NCBI GenBank assembly: GCA_021292105.1
Contig: CM037862.1
Span: 32,333,245-32,397,244, forward strand
Direction: 5' to 3'
DNA from: Anadara kagoshimensis
Lineage: Eukaryota > Mollusca > Bivalvia > Arcoida > Arcidae
Length of the DNA stretch: 64,000 nt
Shown here: positions 1 through 12,337 of the stretch, one piece after another
How the letters are laid out: the number at the start of each line of letters is the position of its first letter
Position numbering within the stretch: position 1 is the stretch's first letter
Made by a program: the position numbers and the translations under genes
Notes under the pieces: generated by a model
Told to the model about the DNA's origin: nothing
The model's input: the letters and a program-made list of their open reading frames with translations, nothing else
Database searches by the model: none

Positions 1-49
1 GGATGTAATGTTTTATTTCGATATAAATACGTGTACATTGTATCAGTCT

Positions 50-235
50 TTGTCATGGACTCATGGATCACATGGTCTCCTTGTCTTGGTTCGAATTCTG
101 TTTCTGTCAGTTTGCTTGCCGAAGGTCGGTAGTTTTCTGATAACTCTGATATTCTCCAACATTCCAGATGAAACCTTCTCGATATCAGTGAAATAATCTT
201 GACAGGGGTGTAAAACATCATTACTCCACCTCATG
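50..235 (+). repeat. SINE-like repeat, family B (partial)
   Basis: It contains the family B body (gtctgtcagtttgcttgcc, gaaggtcggt) and tail (tcttgacaggggtgtaaaac, catcattactccacctc). The same body and tail recur at 13585, 18945, 19685 and 28460, and inverted at 29702 and 37627. Confidence 0.6.
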
Positions 236-410
236 TCAAATTGAAATAAAAAAATATGTGATACTCTAGGTACAGTAGGTATAAATGCATTATAACTTAC
301 GTTGTAGCTCCGGCATAGTAGTAGTATGAACTGTAGTATGAGTAACTAGAACAGCATGAACGGGTATAGTAAGTACCACAGCAGCTATAACAGTAAAACG
401 AGTATGTATA

Positions 411-793
411 CGCTGAATAACACCTCACCGCAAACACTCCGCTAACTGAAAATAGAACTACAGGCAATCACAATACAACACAAATATACCGTGCTGAATA
501 AATTACTAAACGCTGAAGAACACCTCACCGCAAACACTCCGCTAACTGAAAATAGAACTACAGGCAATCACAATACAACACAAATATACCGTGCTGAATA
601 AATTACTAAACGCTGAAGAACACCTCACCGCAAACACTCCGCTAACTGAAAATAGAACTACAGGCAATCACAATACAACACAAATATACCGTGCTGAATA
701 AATTACTAAACGCTGAATAACACCTCACCGCAAACACTCCGCTGACTGAAAATAGAACTATAGGCAATCACAATACAACACAAATATACCGTG
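411..793. repeat. 100-bp tandem array, about 3.8 units
   Basis: The string CACCTCACCGCAAACACTCC starts at 421, 521, 621 and 721, giving an exact 100-bp period with very few mismatches. No coding potential is seen. Confidence 0.95.
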
Positions 794-3292
794 GTTGAAT
801 GAACATGTACTTGACAAAAGCCAAAGGAATCAAGAACGAAAAAACAACAAATAGAAGAAATACAAGTAAGTAAAACAAAGATAAACACGGAATATATTGA
901 TTTTGCGGTAATTTGCGATTGGATGCAATCGCGAATTCAAGTCTTTCAACAAAGAAAATAGTTATATCGTTGCATCTCAAATAAGTTTAAGTTGAATTTT
1001 GCAAAATTCAAGTATTTGCGAATAAAGACTTTATATTGCTAAGGTAATAAAATTCGATTTTAAACTTTTGTTTTTCAAAATTTGAGAACTTTCTAAATTA
1101 ATTTTCCTTACCAACAGAGCTCTACTCGCTAAAATAAAGTAACCAAGAGAGATAGTTATGTCACTTAATATTCTAGTTTTGAAAACCATTTAAATGCTGG
1201 TAAAACTTGATTTAATGTCATTAACACCTGGCTAAAATTTGAAATTTTTATGAACATAATTTCTATTTTACATATTATAGAGAAAAATGGCAAAATACAC
1301 GTTTCTCTTCTCTTCTAAATAAGTTGAGAAATAGTATTTATTTTTTGTTATTGAAAAGAACAAGTTAAGAATATTCTGAAAAATCAAGTTTTATTGACCG
1401 ACATTGTGACGCATAAGTGGTTTATACTTAGGCTTTTTATAAAAAAAAATCGCAGATTTTTTCATTGCTTTTTATGAATTATTATGTGTAAAGTAAAGCC
1501 AATTGCTTTGCTGAAGGTTTAGGCTTTTTCTTCTAACACTCCGGTTTCCTCTATCATTATAGAAGTGAACACTTTGATATAACAAACGAATCTCTTAAAA
1601 TGAGCGTATTTTTTAAACACAATTCCTCGTTAAATGGATTACATATGTGTACTGTCTAATACAGTCTCTGCGTCTCAGTGGGTTTGGAGCCAGGACACCG
1701 TGGTTACTTTATCAATTTAAGAAAGAAAATGATAATACACCCCTGCTGTAGTTAATAGGTTGGTAAAAACAGTTAATTTTGCTGGCAAACCAGCATAAAA
1801 CGGTACAAGACAAATATACCTGAATAATTGCGTAGAAGACAAACATTGTCTTCCGAACCTATTGGTTTAATGCTTTAATTCTGCAAATCGATACAGATCC
1901 ATTCATAGAGTACCATATCTAACACTAACACTGAACTCTGTATTTAAAAATCAATAATTTATTCCGTGCTCATTACATTCGATACGCATTTAAACTAGGA
2001 TATAGATTTCTGTGGCTGAATAATATTTATTTTGTCTTTTCAAAAACATCTTTAGGCAAACAAAAGATACTGCAATAAACCACAGAGCAGTACAAAATAC
2101 ACCCGCCACTCAAAACTGTAAGACTAGTTAAGTATACATATGATGTTTGATTGTATTATAATTACATTTGCTAATGTGACGTCACTATTCTCTTACTTAA
2201 TGCCTGTACCGTGACGTCATTGATTGGCTGTTCTAGCAGTAGGAATAGCATGCCGCACACAACAGTGTTTTAAATTTATGTTAGGATTTAAAAACAAAAA
2301 TAAGATTTTTAAAAAACTGTCTAGAAATGACATTTATGGTTAAATAACTCTACATGTATATTCAAGTAGAATCATCATATTTTACATATTATATGGAGAT
2401 ATACACGTTCAAGAACGTAAAAAGATTAATAAAATTTTATTCAAAACTGTCGGATTACTTTATCACGAAGTTATGATATTGTGTGAAAAATCTAACATAT
2501 TTTTTACGTAAAAGGAAATTAATATTCAATCGGCGACAACGGATTTTGTAATACGCATGCAGGCAAACACACATACCAAATTTAGTTAAATCTTAATTAA
2601 AACTGTAGGAATTGCTAAGGTCGCAAACTGTCAAGAAACAAACAGATAGACGGACGGACGAACATTATGATAACATAATACGCTCCATATACAATTAATT
2701 TAATTACTCATGTGGCGCAAGCTACACTCGCATTGATTATAAAACTATTGAATATCATTAACAATCTCAAAACGGTTCCCATTCATTGATATATGGTTCT
2801 AGAACTCGGGTCGGCTTTAAATTTCAGCACATGTACTTTTCCAGGGCAGTGAAGTAAATTTAAAAGATATTTAATGCCCCTTTTCCCTAGAATGGGGAAT
2901 TTTAAATATTAAAAAATTACAAAAACCTGGAAAAAAAATATTTGAAAGGAATCCTCAAAGCCTCTTGCCAAACCTGAAATTTAATTATGATGTATAAATT
3001 GTTGTAATATTGTCCCCAGATAAACTTCGTATTTATATAACCCGTGATTATGGATACTGCCTCTCTCGTGATATTTTTCTTACAGATACGTAAGTACTGG
3101 ATAGTAACACGTGTATTTTATCTGGGGATTTATTACAAACTATCAAATTTCAAATTTGAAAATAGGCTGTGAGGATTCATTTTAAATATTATTGGTTTTG
3201 GTAGTTTTTCATATTCTAGGGCAAAAAAAGCATTAAATCGGCGGATTATGATCTAAATAGAGGTATGTACACCGTGATTTGGTGGTTGAATC
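794..3292. other. Gene-free AT-rich stretch
   Basis: No exon with conserved protein signal or splice structure is seen. Apart from the CRE pair at 2177-2227 it holds only AT-rich sequence and a short GGACGG-type string near 2652. Confidence 0.6.
2177..2227. promoter_or_regulatory. Paired full CRE palindromes with inverted CCAAT box
   Basis: TGACGTCA occurs at 2177-2184 and again at 2212-2219, 35 bp apart, followed by ATTGG (inverted CCAAT) at 2223-2227. CRE plus CCAAT is a common promoter arrangement. No gene start is recognised nearby, so it could serve a gene left of the window or be chance. Confidence 0.35.
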
Positions 3293-4259
3293 CAGCGGCG
3301 TACCGTGACCTGATTATATGTGTACGCAAAGTTGGAGTGCCAAAGGCGCGACCACAGTAGTGGGGTCCGGGGGCATGCTCCCCAGGAAAATTTTGAAATC
3401 TACTATGCTTCAAAACGGCTTTTCCTGCATTTTGAGACAGATATACAATACTTTCTCGTGTAAAATTTTTGATACAAGTTGGAGCTTAATTACAAATTTT
3501 ATATATCCTACTGATCCTTCGGGAGGTTGGGTACCAGGTTTAACCACACATGTTCTCTGCGTTTGTATCATAGATTTATATGGATGAAAGTTTTTGGTTT
3601 GATGATTTGAAAAATTTTCTGATTTGAGCTCCGATTACAAATGATGATGCACAATTCATTGAAATCTAAATTAGTATTTTTTAATTTTGTATTAGTGTTT
3701 TATTTATTGTGTGCCTGTTTCTTGCTGTTTGATCTCTGTTACTTCCATTCTTAATTTGAATTGTGCAACTTAAACAATATAAAGAAATTTTTGGATTATT
3801 TTAATAATCGTAACCGACGGTTTCCAAATGTATATTAGTATTTATTGGTCATTCAAAGTTAATTTTCCTCTTCTTCTGAGCGTTAAATTTGTCAATAACG
3901 CTTTCTACGTCGACGTCCATCTCGTGATGTATTTGCATTAATAATGCAAGGTAAGAGAGGCGATCTTCTTTCATTGTGCTCCTTAAATAAGTCTTGAAAC
4001 ATTTCAGCGCACTGAAACTTCTCTCGGCAGTGGCTGTTGTAGGGGGCATGGTTACAAAATTTTTTATGATCTTGAAGACATATACAGTATTGATAGAGAT
4101 GTTTTTCTGTCCTTTCGAGAAAATTTAGAAAACACACACACACACACACACTCTCTCTCTCCTCTCTCTCTCTCTTATAGTTTTTTATTTTAAAATAATT
4201 TTTGTGACAAATTTATGTGTACGCACTTGCGTTTTTGCGTATAGGGCGGTACGCCACTG
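3293..4259. mobile_element. Decayed hAT transposon, about 970 bp
   Basis: The ends are CAGCGGCGTACCG (left) and CGGTACGCCACTG (right), a 13-bp inverted repeat with one mismatch and typical hAT form. GAATC borders both ends, perhaps a decayed target duplication. Inside is the remnant of the hAT dimerisation domain (minus strand) and a (CA)n(CT)n tract at 4133-4175. The subterminal block (aaggcgcg ... ggggtccgggggcatgc) is shared with the element at 48461. Confidence 0.75.
3849..4049 (-). pseudogene. hAT transposase C-terminal dimerisation domain remnant
   Basis: The translated stretch contains TATAERSFSALKCFKTYLRS and then TMKEDRLSYLALL, the conserved hAT family C-terminal (RSFSALK...RLxxLALL) motif found in ZMYM1-like transposases. 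Only about 65 codons remain. The rest of the transposase is missing, so it is not functional. Confidence 0.75.
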
Positions 4260-7200
4260 GAATCGTGCCTGAAAACAAGAATCCCAAGATCTTGCCTAGA
4301 TCGTGGTAGGCAAAAAGTACATAAAGAGGTTGTTTGAAAATCACCCATAAATGAAGCATTTTTGAATTCGATATAATGAAAGGTATAACTTTTATCAATA
4401 AATAAATAAACAAAATAAATAAATAAAAAGATGCGAGAAATAGATGCACCGAGTGGCCTTACCATACATATATTGTGACACATCGTCGACAATGATGAAA
4501 ATTGAAACCTAATAGTGGCTTTATGACCAGAATCTAACCGTCTCCAGTTCATTGAGGTGCTCATCAAGTCAGTCACTGTACCCTTTAATGATACACGTAA
4601 GCCCCCAGTCTTGAAACTTGAGTCAAAATATTTTGTTGCGTCTCATAAGACATACAGAATTTATGTGCCATTTTCACAATATTTTGAGGTTCAATATGTT
4701 CAGCCATTTTTAAATACAGGTCATTGGAATATGACAAGTAAAGGACGTTGGTACTCATAGACTTTCTGGGTACTAGTACTTGTTAGCCATTTTTAAAGGC
4801 ATACAGTATAACCATAAGTCATAAACAATTTATCAATTTTTAAAACAGTTCTACTGTAAATACTTACTGTTTAAAAGAAATAAGATTGTCCCCAAAACGA
4901 AATTCAACCTTGTATCTAAACCCATGATGAAATAACCTGTCAAAATGGTGGCAGTTTGTTGGATACCTGGATCATGTCGATTTCATTGGTAACGCTGGTT
5001 GTCAAGATAAACAGTATGTCAGCTTCCTGCTATCGTTTATTACACAGGTGTAACAATCAATAATATAATAAAGCTTTCTGTTATTTAAATCCCATTTTTC
5101 CAATAACTTACATGTAGACAGAAGTAATGCATATAGTATGGCATTATATACAGATACATGTATTTGCATTGATAAAAGTGTGCCTGAGGTTTTTACTTTC
5201 TTTTCTTATTTACTACATGTAGTTTGAAATCTAGTTACAAGCTAAGGACTCTTAAGTTATATGACTTCAATTATTCATTAAATTTGTTACTGATAGCCAT
5301 GTTGAACATGGAGTCAGGACAAGAGAGAGAGGGAAGAGGAGAGAGAGACTTGGTGAACTATGGATCAATAAAGTGTTCAGATTTTTAAAAATGGAAACTG
5401 TGTTTTGAACCATAAAATGGTACTCTTTTGTTCTGTGAAACTATGGTCAAACTTGAAACAAACACTTTAATACACCACTTCATACTTTGTTACTTACTCC
5501 TCCGAAGTAGGGGTGGTATCAAAACATGTTTATGTAACTTTTACTGTTTGGATTTCCTGTTCAGAGTATTTCAATTATAAACTTCTTTTGTGTATATTGT
5601 CTTGTTTTCATATTGTTTGTTTTGTAATGTCGTGTTCATTGTTGAATTTGGTATTGTCAAGTATGAACAATTATCTTACATTATACAATGAACTTTATTT
5701 TATCTGTATGATACTGCTTATATTTTATAGTGCTAGGAGTGTCTAGTCATATTGATGGGAACTTTGTGTTATATTGAAGAATACACCATGACTAACTAGA
5801 CTAAAAATCTCCAGTCAAACTGGAGTTATGATAAGCTCATTTTTTCAAAATCTTTTGTTTTGTTTTTTATCTTAATACTACACACTCATCCAAACTCAGG
5901 ACAGCCATTCACTGACTTATCTAAAGTCAGGACAGCCATTCATCGACTTATCATATCCTCACACTTGCCATGCCAAATAATTAGTTCATTAAAAAATTTC
6001 TTTAGTCTATACTTTGTCTTGTTTTTGTTCTGTTTGTATTTACTATTGCTATATCTGTGCAGGTTTTTAAGCTAGGGGGGCCTTTTTTATATTGCATGCA
6101 GTGATAGATGGCAACTAGTCATTTGTAGCTTAAAGCACTTTGTGCCATATAGAATACTTCATCATGACTGACTAGATGAACATCTCCAACCAAACTGAAA
6201 ATCATTAATCCTTGTTTTTATGACATTTTCTGCTGACTTTAATTTTCAAATCCTTGTATTCTATATTTAAAATAATATTTTTCATAAAATAAACAGAAGT
6301 TAAAAAGTAACCATATACAGATATAAATTTTAATTTAAGTACATGTATAACAAAGGTAATAAGTAGTTTGTATGTTCAAAATAATTCATGATACAAAAAT
6401 ATAAATGTGTTTACATGTATATAACACAAAATAGTATGATTTTTTAAGTAATCTCCAAAGTCATGGCATTATTTCATGATAAATTATCAATATCATAAAC
6501 AACAACAGATATACATCATACAACACAAACAATCATGTAATCACAATTTTTATACACATTTGAAACACAAGCAGTGAGTTGTCTCCCTTTGACCATACAA
6601 TTTTATTGCTTTAACCAGTTTGAGGTTTTACCCAAAGTGAAGATTATATTATTTATATTGAGACTGGAATCATTGACTTGTTAATGTACTGCAGTTACAA
6701 CAGTGGATTAAACTGTTTGTTTCCCATTAATTGCTTAATTTGGTTGCTATTTGAGGATTCTTAAGTTTAAGGCATGTTAATCTTTGGTTTTGAACATTAT
6801 GCTGCTATTGTTTACTAAAAGTTGGATTTATAGACATTTTTGACCTGTTAATGTTTCCTATCTTTGTGACGTTTTTACCCAACATATAAACTTAACCTAG
6901 ATTTTGGACAAAATGTACTTTTAAGCAATTTCAGTAAAACTAAATAAATGTGTTAACAATATCTTTCTTTTGTTTTTCTGAATGATGACACCTAGCTGCT
7001 AGTGTATTATATGACCTGACCTAGTAACCTACTTTTTACCCAACATGGCTCATATTCAACATTGACCTACTTTATATTACCAAAAATTAACAAAATATCA
7101 TTCTTAGTGAATTTAAGCTAGAGCATTAAAGCAACATTTTATATATATCATATACCTAATATTAGAAAGCTTTTTTTCAGAATATTAAAACAAAATATAT

Positions 7201-7700
7201 ATACATGTAAGAAGGTATATTGTGCCTCATTAGAAAATTAGTTCTTTTCATTTTCTAAATATTGTAGCGTATTACTTATAATAAAACAATTCTGTTGTGA
7301 AACAGAAAAGCAGGTAAACAGACCTAATTTTGCCAATAATTTACAGCAAACATACAAAACACAAATTCACATACATGATGCCAAGCTAACTACAATAACT
7401 TTTAAGACTTTGGTTCGGTGTGTGTGAAGTTGTCAAAAGAAATATGTAATTCACATGTAGTCAGATGTCAAAGGCACTTTTTTCAAATTTACTGTGCAGT
7501 GTTGGACGGCACATTAAAATCACAGACCTCCTTTTTAATGAGTTATTTATACAAGTGCCATGTCTGACATCTTAACATTTTTGGCCTTGTGACATCTAGC
7601 ACTGTTGGGCTAGCTATAAAGTATATCTATTCTATAAAATCACAATAACTAACATCTTGTAGCACTTACTTATCACTTGTTAAATAAAATAGCATGTCAA
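4260..7700. other. Gene-free stretch
   Basis: AT-rich, with only short open frames of low-complexity composition and no recognisable domain or exon chain. It holds the direct repeat pair listed at 5741 and 6108. Confidence 0.55.
5741..6205. repeat. Diverged direct repeat pair about 365 bp apart
   Basis: 5741-5835 and 6108-6205 share an ordered series of words: ctagtcat, gatgg, actttgtg, atagaata/agaataca, catgactnactaga, atctccancaaact. The identity is clear but partial, so this is an old duplication. A shorter repeat, AGGACAGCCATTCA, occurs twice near 5901 and 5930. Confidence 0.5.
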
Positions 7701-7943
7701 TACACATTGTCACCCTTCAAAGAAATTTCTCGAATAGAGATTGGTTAACTTGCTGGGGTACATAGAACTATGTTCGGAGATCTGTCGGGGTACATAAATG
7801 CACACAACATTTAGCGGTAAAAGGGAAGTAACTCATACACTGTGGAAGAACATGGTGACAATGTACGTATGTCACACAAAATACGACATCGAATTTAAAC
7901 AGACCAAACTATTGCTGCTTTGAAGAGTGACAAAAATTTTATA

Positions 7944-8054
7944 CAGGGATTTAGCTGGTTACACAGACCCATGTACCCTGCCAAAGATAAATGTACCCTT
8001 CGCTTGCGGATCTTTGACAGGGTATATGGGGATGTGTAACCTGCCAAAACCCTG
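7944..8054. mobile_element. TA-flanked MITE/hairpin, copy 1
   Basis: Begins CAGGGATTTAGCTGGTTACA and ends TGTAACCTGCCAAAACCCTG, an imperfect inverted repeat. TA is directly outside both ends, as for Tc1/mariner-type insertion. Confidence 0.6.
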
Positions 8055-8319
8055 TATAACTTATATTGTCACCCTTCAAAGAAATTTCTCACATAGCGAT
8101 TGGTTAACTTGCCCGTGTACATAGAACTATGTTCGAAAATTTGCCGGGGTACATGAACGCACACGACGGTTAGTGGTAAAAGGGAAGTAACTCGTAAATC
8201 TCTGACGTTTAGTTACGATAAACAAACATGGCGACAACATACGCAAGTCACACAAATTACGAAATGGGAGTTAAAAAGATCCAACTGGTAACGCTTTGAA
8301 GGGTGACAAAAACGTTATA

Positions 8320-8460
8320 CAGGGCTTTGGCAGGTTACATGGCCCCATGTACATTGTCAAAGATTTATATTGTCAAAGATTTATGTACCCTGAGACGCAG
8401 GCGAAGGTGACATTCATCTTTAAAGGGGTTCATGGGGCCGTGTCACCTGCCAAAGCCCTG
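8320..8460. mobile_element. TA-flanked MITE/hairpin, copy 2
   Basis: The terminal inverted repeats CAGGGCTTTGGCAGGT and ACCTGCCAAAGCCCTG match perfectly over 16 bp, with TA on both flanks. Inside is a short duplication (tgtcaaagattta twice). Confidence 0.65.
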
Positions 8461-8733
8461 TATAACTTATAATGTAGTGATGATACATGATCTTGTGCTT
8501 GGTATATGCATATGCATGAGTACAAACATACAAGTGTGTCTGTGTGTGTGTGACAGGTATAATTAGAATTATTCTAGAACATAATGATAACTAACAACTT
8601 AAGAACACTTGCTAAAGCATTGATATAAAATGTATGTGCGTGTGTGTGACAGCTAAAATTAAAATATGAATTTGATAACAGTCATAAAATTAATTAAAAA
8701 AATATTCATATAAAAAAATGAAAATATGTACAT

Positions 8734-8783
8734 ACACACACACATATATATATATATATATTATATATATTATATATATATAT
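8734..8783. repeat. (CA)n/(TA)n microsatellite
   Basis: An alternating purine-pyrimidine tract, mostly TA, with no coding content around it. Confidence 0.9.
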
Positions 8784-9096
8784 AGGTTAACTTAAAAAAA
8801 ATATAAAGTTTTAATCTGAATGTATATTTCAGAGATCACTGATAATTTTATTTTATTTAAACTTTTGAAAAATATATTATAAAGCTATATAGCACATTAC
8901 AATCAATTATAAAATTACATATATTACACTTGAAGATAAATAAATAAATAAATAAATAGCTAAATAATAAATGTATAGGCAAACAACAACAACGACCTGT
9001 CTGCTTGACCTCTCATTAGGAATATTCATATAGGAGGATCTACCCAATACATGTTAGTATAAAAATTTAATTAATACATATAAAATGCAACAACAT

Positions 9097-9500
9097 CAGC
9101 GCTCAAAATGGGTTTCAAAACTAAGTGGCCAGCTGGCCACCAATTTAAATTTTCAGGTGGCCAGTAGTAATTCAAAGTGGCCAAGCAATCTTTTCTTCCA
9201 AATGAAGGAAAATTAAGGCATCTTTTAGGTGTGGAGAACAAAAATGCATATTTTTAAAACTGACTTACAATCACTTACATATATCAGTGTTATTAATAAC
9301 AATTATGATTATGTAAAGTGTCCATTATATTTGCTTTAAAATGGAATAAGTATCATGAAAATTTTGTAACACAGAAATAATATCTGTTCTCTGGTCACAA
9401 ATGTTCAAATTTAAAGTGGACAAGCTGGCCACCATTTAGGTTGCCAGACACAATTCCAGGTGGATTTAACCACCATTTTAGCAGACAAAATTGAGGGCTG
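9097..9500. mobile_element. hAT-like non-autonomous element, about 400 bp
   Basis: The left end CAGCGCTCAAAAT matches the inverted right end ATTTTGAGGGCTG read from the other strand, with mismatches. The subterminal word GTGGCCAGCTGGCCACC recurs near both ends. AACAT borders both sides. No transposase frame remains. Confidence 0.55.
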
Positions 9501-9756
9501 AACATATGCACCTAAAAGCACTTAATTAAATGTTGATATTTTCCTTAACTGTCTCAACCACTTTACCATTGATATGTGTTTGATAAGTGTTTCCCCTATT
9601 ACATAGATAATTTAAACACAAACTTAAAGCTGTCCGTCACGGAAACTAAAGAGTAATCCTACTTCTGTCTGTATATCCCTCCTTTTTGATTATGAACTAC
9701 AAACATTCTAATCTGAACGATTGTCAAAATGAAAGGTAAAAGAGAAAGCCTTTTTT

Positions 9757-9905
9757 GTTTGGTAAAATAAAGTGAATAGTGTTCTTGGTCGAGGGAAATA
9801 TGGAGGATTGTCTCCCCTTGGGAACTTTATTTAATGTTTCCTCGTGAAGACAATCCTCCATATTTCCCTCAACCAAGGGCACTATTTATATAATTTTTAC
9901 CTTTG
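9757..9905. mobile_element. Long hairpin (inverted repeat, arms about 60 bp)
   Basis: GAGGGAAATATGGAGGATTG and its complement CAATCCTCCATATTTCCCTC flank a loop of about 30 bp. The outer arms continue with GGTAAAATAAA and its approximate complement TATAATTTTTACC. A foldback MITE is the simplest reading. Confidence 0.7.
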
Positions 9906-10189
9906 CATTAATTTACTGGTTCATGATAAATATTTAAATTAAAGGTTAAGCACACAGGTCAATGTTGTTTACCTACATAAGCTACATAAGCTATACTACA
10001 ATAATAGCAGGATAAGGGAAAAACATGAATCCCATAGAATATGATGTCTTGCCTAGGGTTCCTTTCATCAACATCCACTATAAATATTTAAATTAAAGGT
10101 CAAGCGGACAGGTTAATGTTGTTTGCCTATACATTATAACACATAATATTTATGTTGGATGATAAGATATTGAAGCTTGTACCTAAGTC

Positions 10190-10855
10190 AGTACACTGAA
10201 AACCTGTATAATCAGAACAAAGTCTTCAGTTAGGAATGTGTCCGATTTATACAGGTTCTGTCAGTAAACTGAAAACCTGTATAATCAGAACAAAGTCTTC
10301 AGTTAGGAATGTGTCTGATTTACCGGTATACAGGTTCTGTCAGTAAACTGAAAACCTGTATAATCAGAACAAAGTCTTCAGTTAGGAATGTGTCTGATTT
10401 ACCGGTATACAGGTTCTGTCAGTAAACTGAAAACCTGTATAATCAGAACAAAGTCTTCAGTTAGGAATGTGTCTGGTTTATACAGGTTCTGTCTGTAAAC
10501 TGAAAACCTGTCCGCTCAGAACAAAATCTTCAGTTAGGAATGTGTCTGGTTTATACAGGTTCTGTCCGTAAACTGAAAACCTGTATAATCAGAACAAAGT
10601 CTTCAGTTAGGAATGTGTCTGGTTTATACAGGTTCTGTCTGTAAACTGAAAACCTGTCCGATCAGAACAAAATCTTCAGTTAGGAATGTGTCTGGTTTAT
10701 ACAGGTTCTGTCTGTAAACTGAAAACCTGTCCGATCAGAACAAATCTTCAGTTAGGAATGTGTCTGGTTTATACAGGTTCTGTCTGTAAACTGAAAACCT
10801 GTCCGATCAGAACAAATCTTCAGTTAGGAATGTGTCTGATTTATACAGGTTCTGT
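10190..10855. repeat. 72-80 bp tandem array, about 9 units
   Basis: The unit contains CTGAAAACCTGTATAATCAG, AACAAAGTCTTCAGTTAGGA and TACAGGTTCTGTC. Some units carry an extra ACCGGTATACAGG insertion (80 bp), and later units replace TATAATCAG by TCCGATCAG. AAACCTGTATAA and TTATACAGGTT within a unit form a small inverted repeat. Confidence 0.92.
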
Positions 10856-10860
10856 CTTAT

Positions 10861-12100
10861 ATATGAGAAAGTATAATAATAAGCATGGAATGTCAGAATT
10901 ATAAACATAGATATATACAAATTATGCAGTAAATATAAATATTTGGCTTAATTATGTGCACCTTTTAAATAATATATATATATTCTTAACTGGATTGGAT
11001 GATATACATGTTTTATTACATATACCTCGTATGTTACATTAAACAGGGGGAAGAAACTCCTTGTATGTATTATTTATACAGACAGATGACTATTTACAAC
11101 ATACATTTACAAAATATTAATAAAAAAAACAATCAGTGTCGGACAGGATTTAAATTTGTTCTACAAGTATTATTATTTTATTGCTCAAACTTATCCTGCT
11201 TGACAAACTACGCAATTTTGGCTGCATTGTCATTGTGTATAAACTTCTCTACCATCCAAAAATGAATAAAATAAAAAAAAATTTGTCATTCCTATACATG
11301 TAAAATAACTTCAAATTAACATGAAAATGTCCTGCTATCCCTGACCTAATGATGAAGAACAACACAGTACCAAAAGTTCATCCATTTTATTTTTTGACAC
11401 TTTGCAGCTAGCCAGAAAGGAGTTGCCTACCTTTCCAGATACATTGCCTCACATCCCCGGTGTTTTCACATTTTTCAGATCCCATTTTACATGTATTTCT
11501 TATAACAAAATTCAATTTAAATGAAAAGTAAAAGGCCAGCCCTTTAAGAATTTTTCTTATTTTGTAAATTGTGATTTTCACTACTATGTACCTATTCTCA
11601 TTATTTACTGTAAATCTGGAAGATTTTGCATTTGTTTTAGTTTTGCATATATTATTTGCAAGAGAAACAAAAGTGGGAAATATAAAACGTTTGTGAATAT
11701 TTTGATATATTCCCGTTGCATTTTCACTGACCAACATCTGACAGCGTGAAATTAATACAGATGAATATCTTGATATAACTATATTCACGAAAATTAGGTT
11801 ACACAAAAATTTACAGTACATATTTTTCTCCTCATCAGCACCAGATTTCTGCTGTACTTACATCAGCACCAGATTTCTGCTGTACTTACATACAGTAGAG
11901 TAACAATGAACTTTGACTTAAGTCCAGCATTTCTTGCTTCAGAATATTAAAGAGTGAAATCAAGATCATAAAAACACACAATGACAAGAATAGGTACATC
12001 ACCATTATAGTGTAACTACAAAACAAAGATAGATTTCAACATGTATAGCAAGAAACGGTACACCACCATTATGGCTAAACTACAAAATAAAGACAACTGT
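10861..12100. other. Gene-free AT-rich stretch
   Basis: Nothing recognisable except a tandem duplication of ATCAGCACCAGATTTCTGCT plus GTACTTAC near 11838-11890. The open frame around 11408-11821 has no domain or splice support. Confidence 0.55.
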
Positions 12101-12337
12101 TTAAGGCCAGTCAATACACTTCAACTTTTTAACCTCCAAAAGATTTACAGATTTGTCTAAATATAGTCTTCAGTTCTAGTATTATTTCATGTAGGTGAAA
12201 TTTAACACACATTATACATACAGCAATACAAGTTGTTACAGTTTATTGAACTATTCTGTAACATAAGTATTTTAGTTCTGTGGAACTCTCCTGTTATATT
12301 GGAGTTAAGAAAGTTCAAGTGTTCTGACTGGCCTTAA
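12101..12337. mobile_element. TTAA-flanked MITE (piggyBac-like)
   Basis: TTAA at 12101-12104 and at 12334-12337 flank inverted ends GGCCAGTCAATACACTTCAA and its near-complement TTCAAGTGTTCTGACTGGCC. A TTAA target duplication is diagnostic of piggyBac-type insertion. It is about 230 bp, with no coding content. Confidence 0.7.

Larger units (their letters stand above)
7708..8466. repeat. Tandemly duplicated composite of two inverted-repeat elements
   Basis: Each of two copies (7708-8066 and 8067-8466) contains TGTCACCCTTCAAAG ... CTTTGAAGRGTGACA as one inverted-repeat element, directly followed by a TA-flanked CAGGG...CCCTG hairpin. The copies are roughly 80 percent similar by eye. Confidence 0.8.

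Noticed and set aside
5513..6075. Short hydrophobic open frames that might be membrane proteins
   Set aside because: Composition follows the T-rich DNA, with no splice structure, homology or conserved motif.
11408..11821. 137-codon minus-strand open frame
   Set aside because: No recognisable domain, codon use like background, and no supporting splice sites. It is probably chance.
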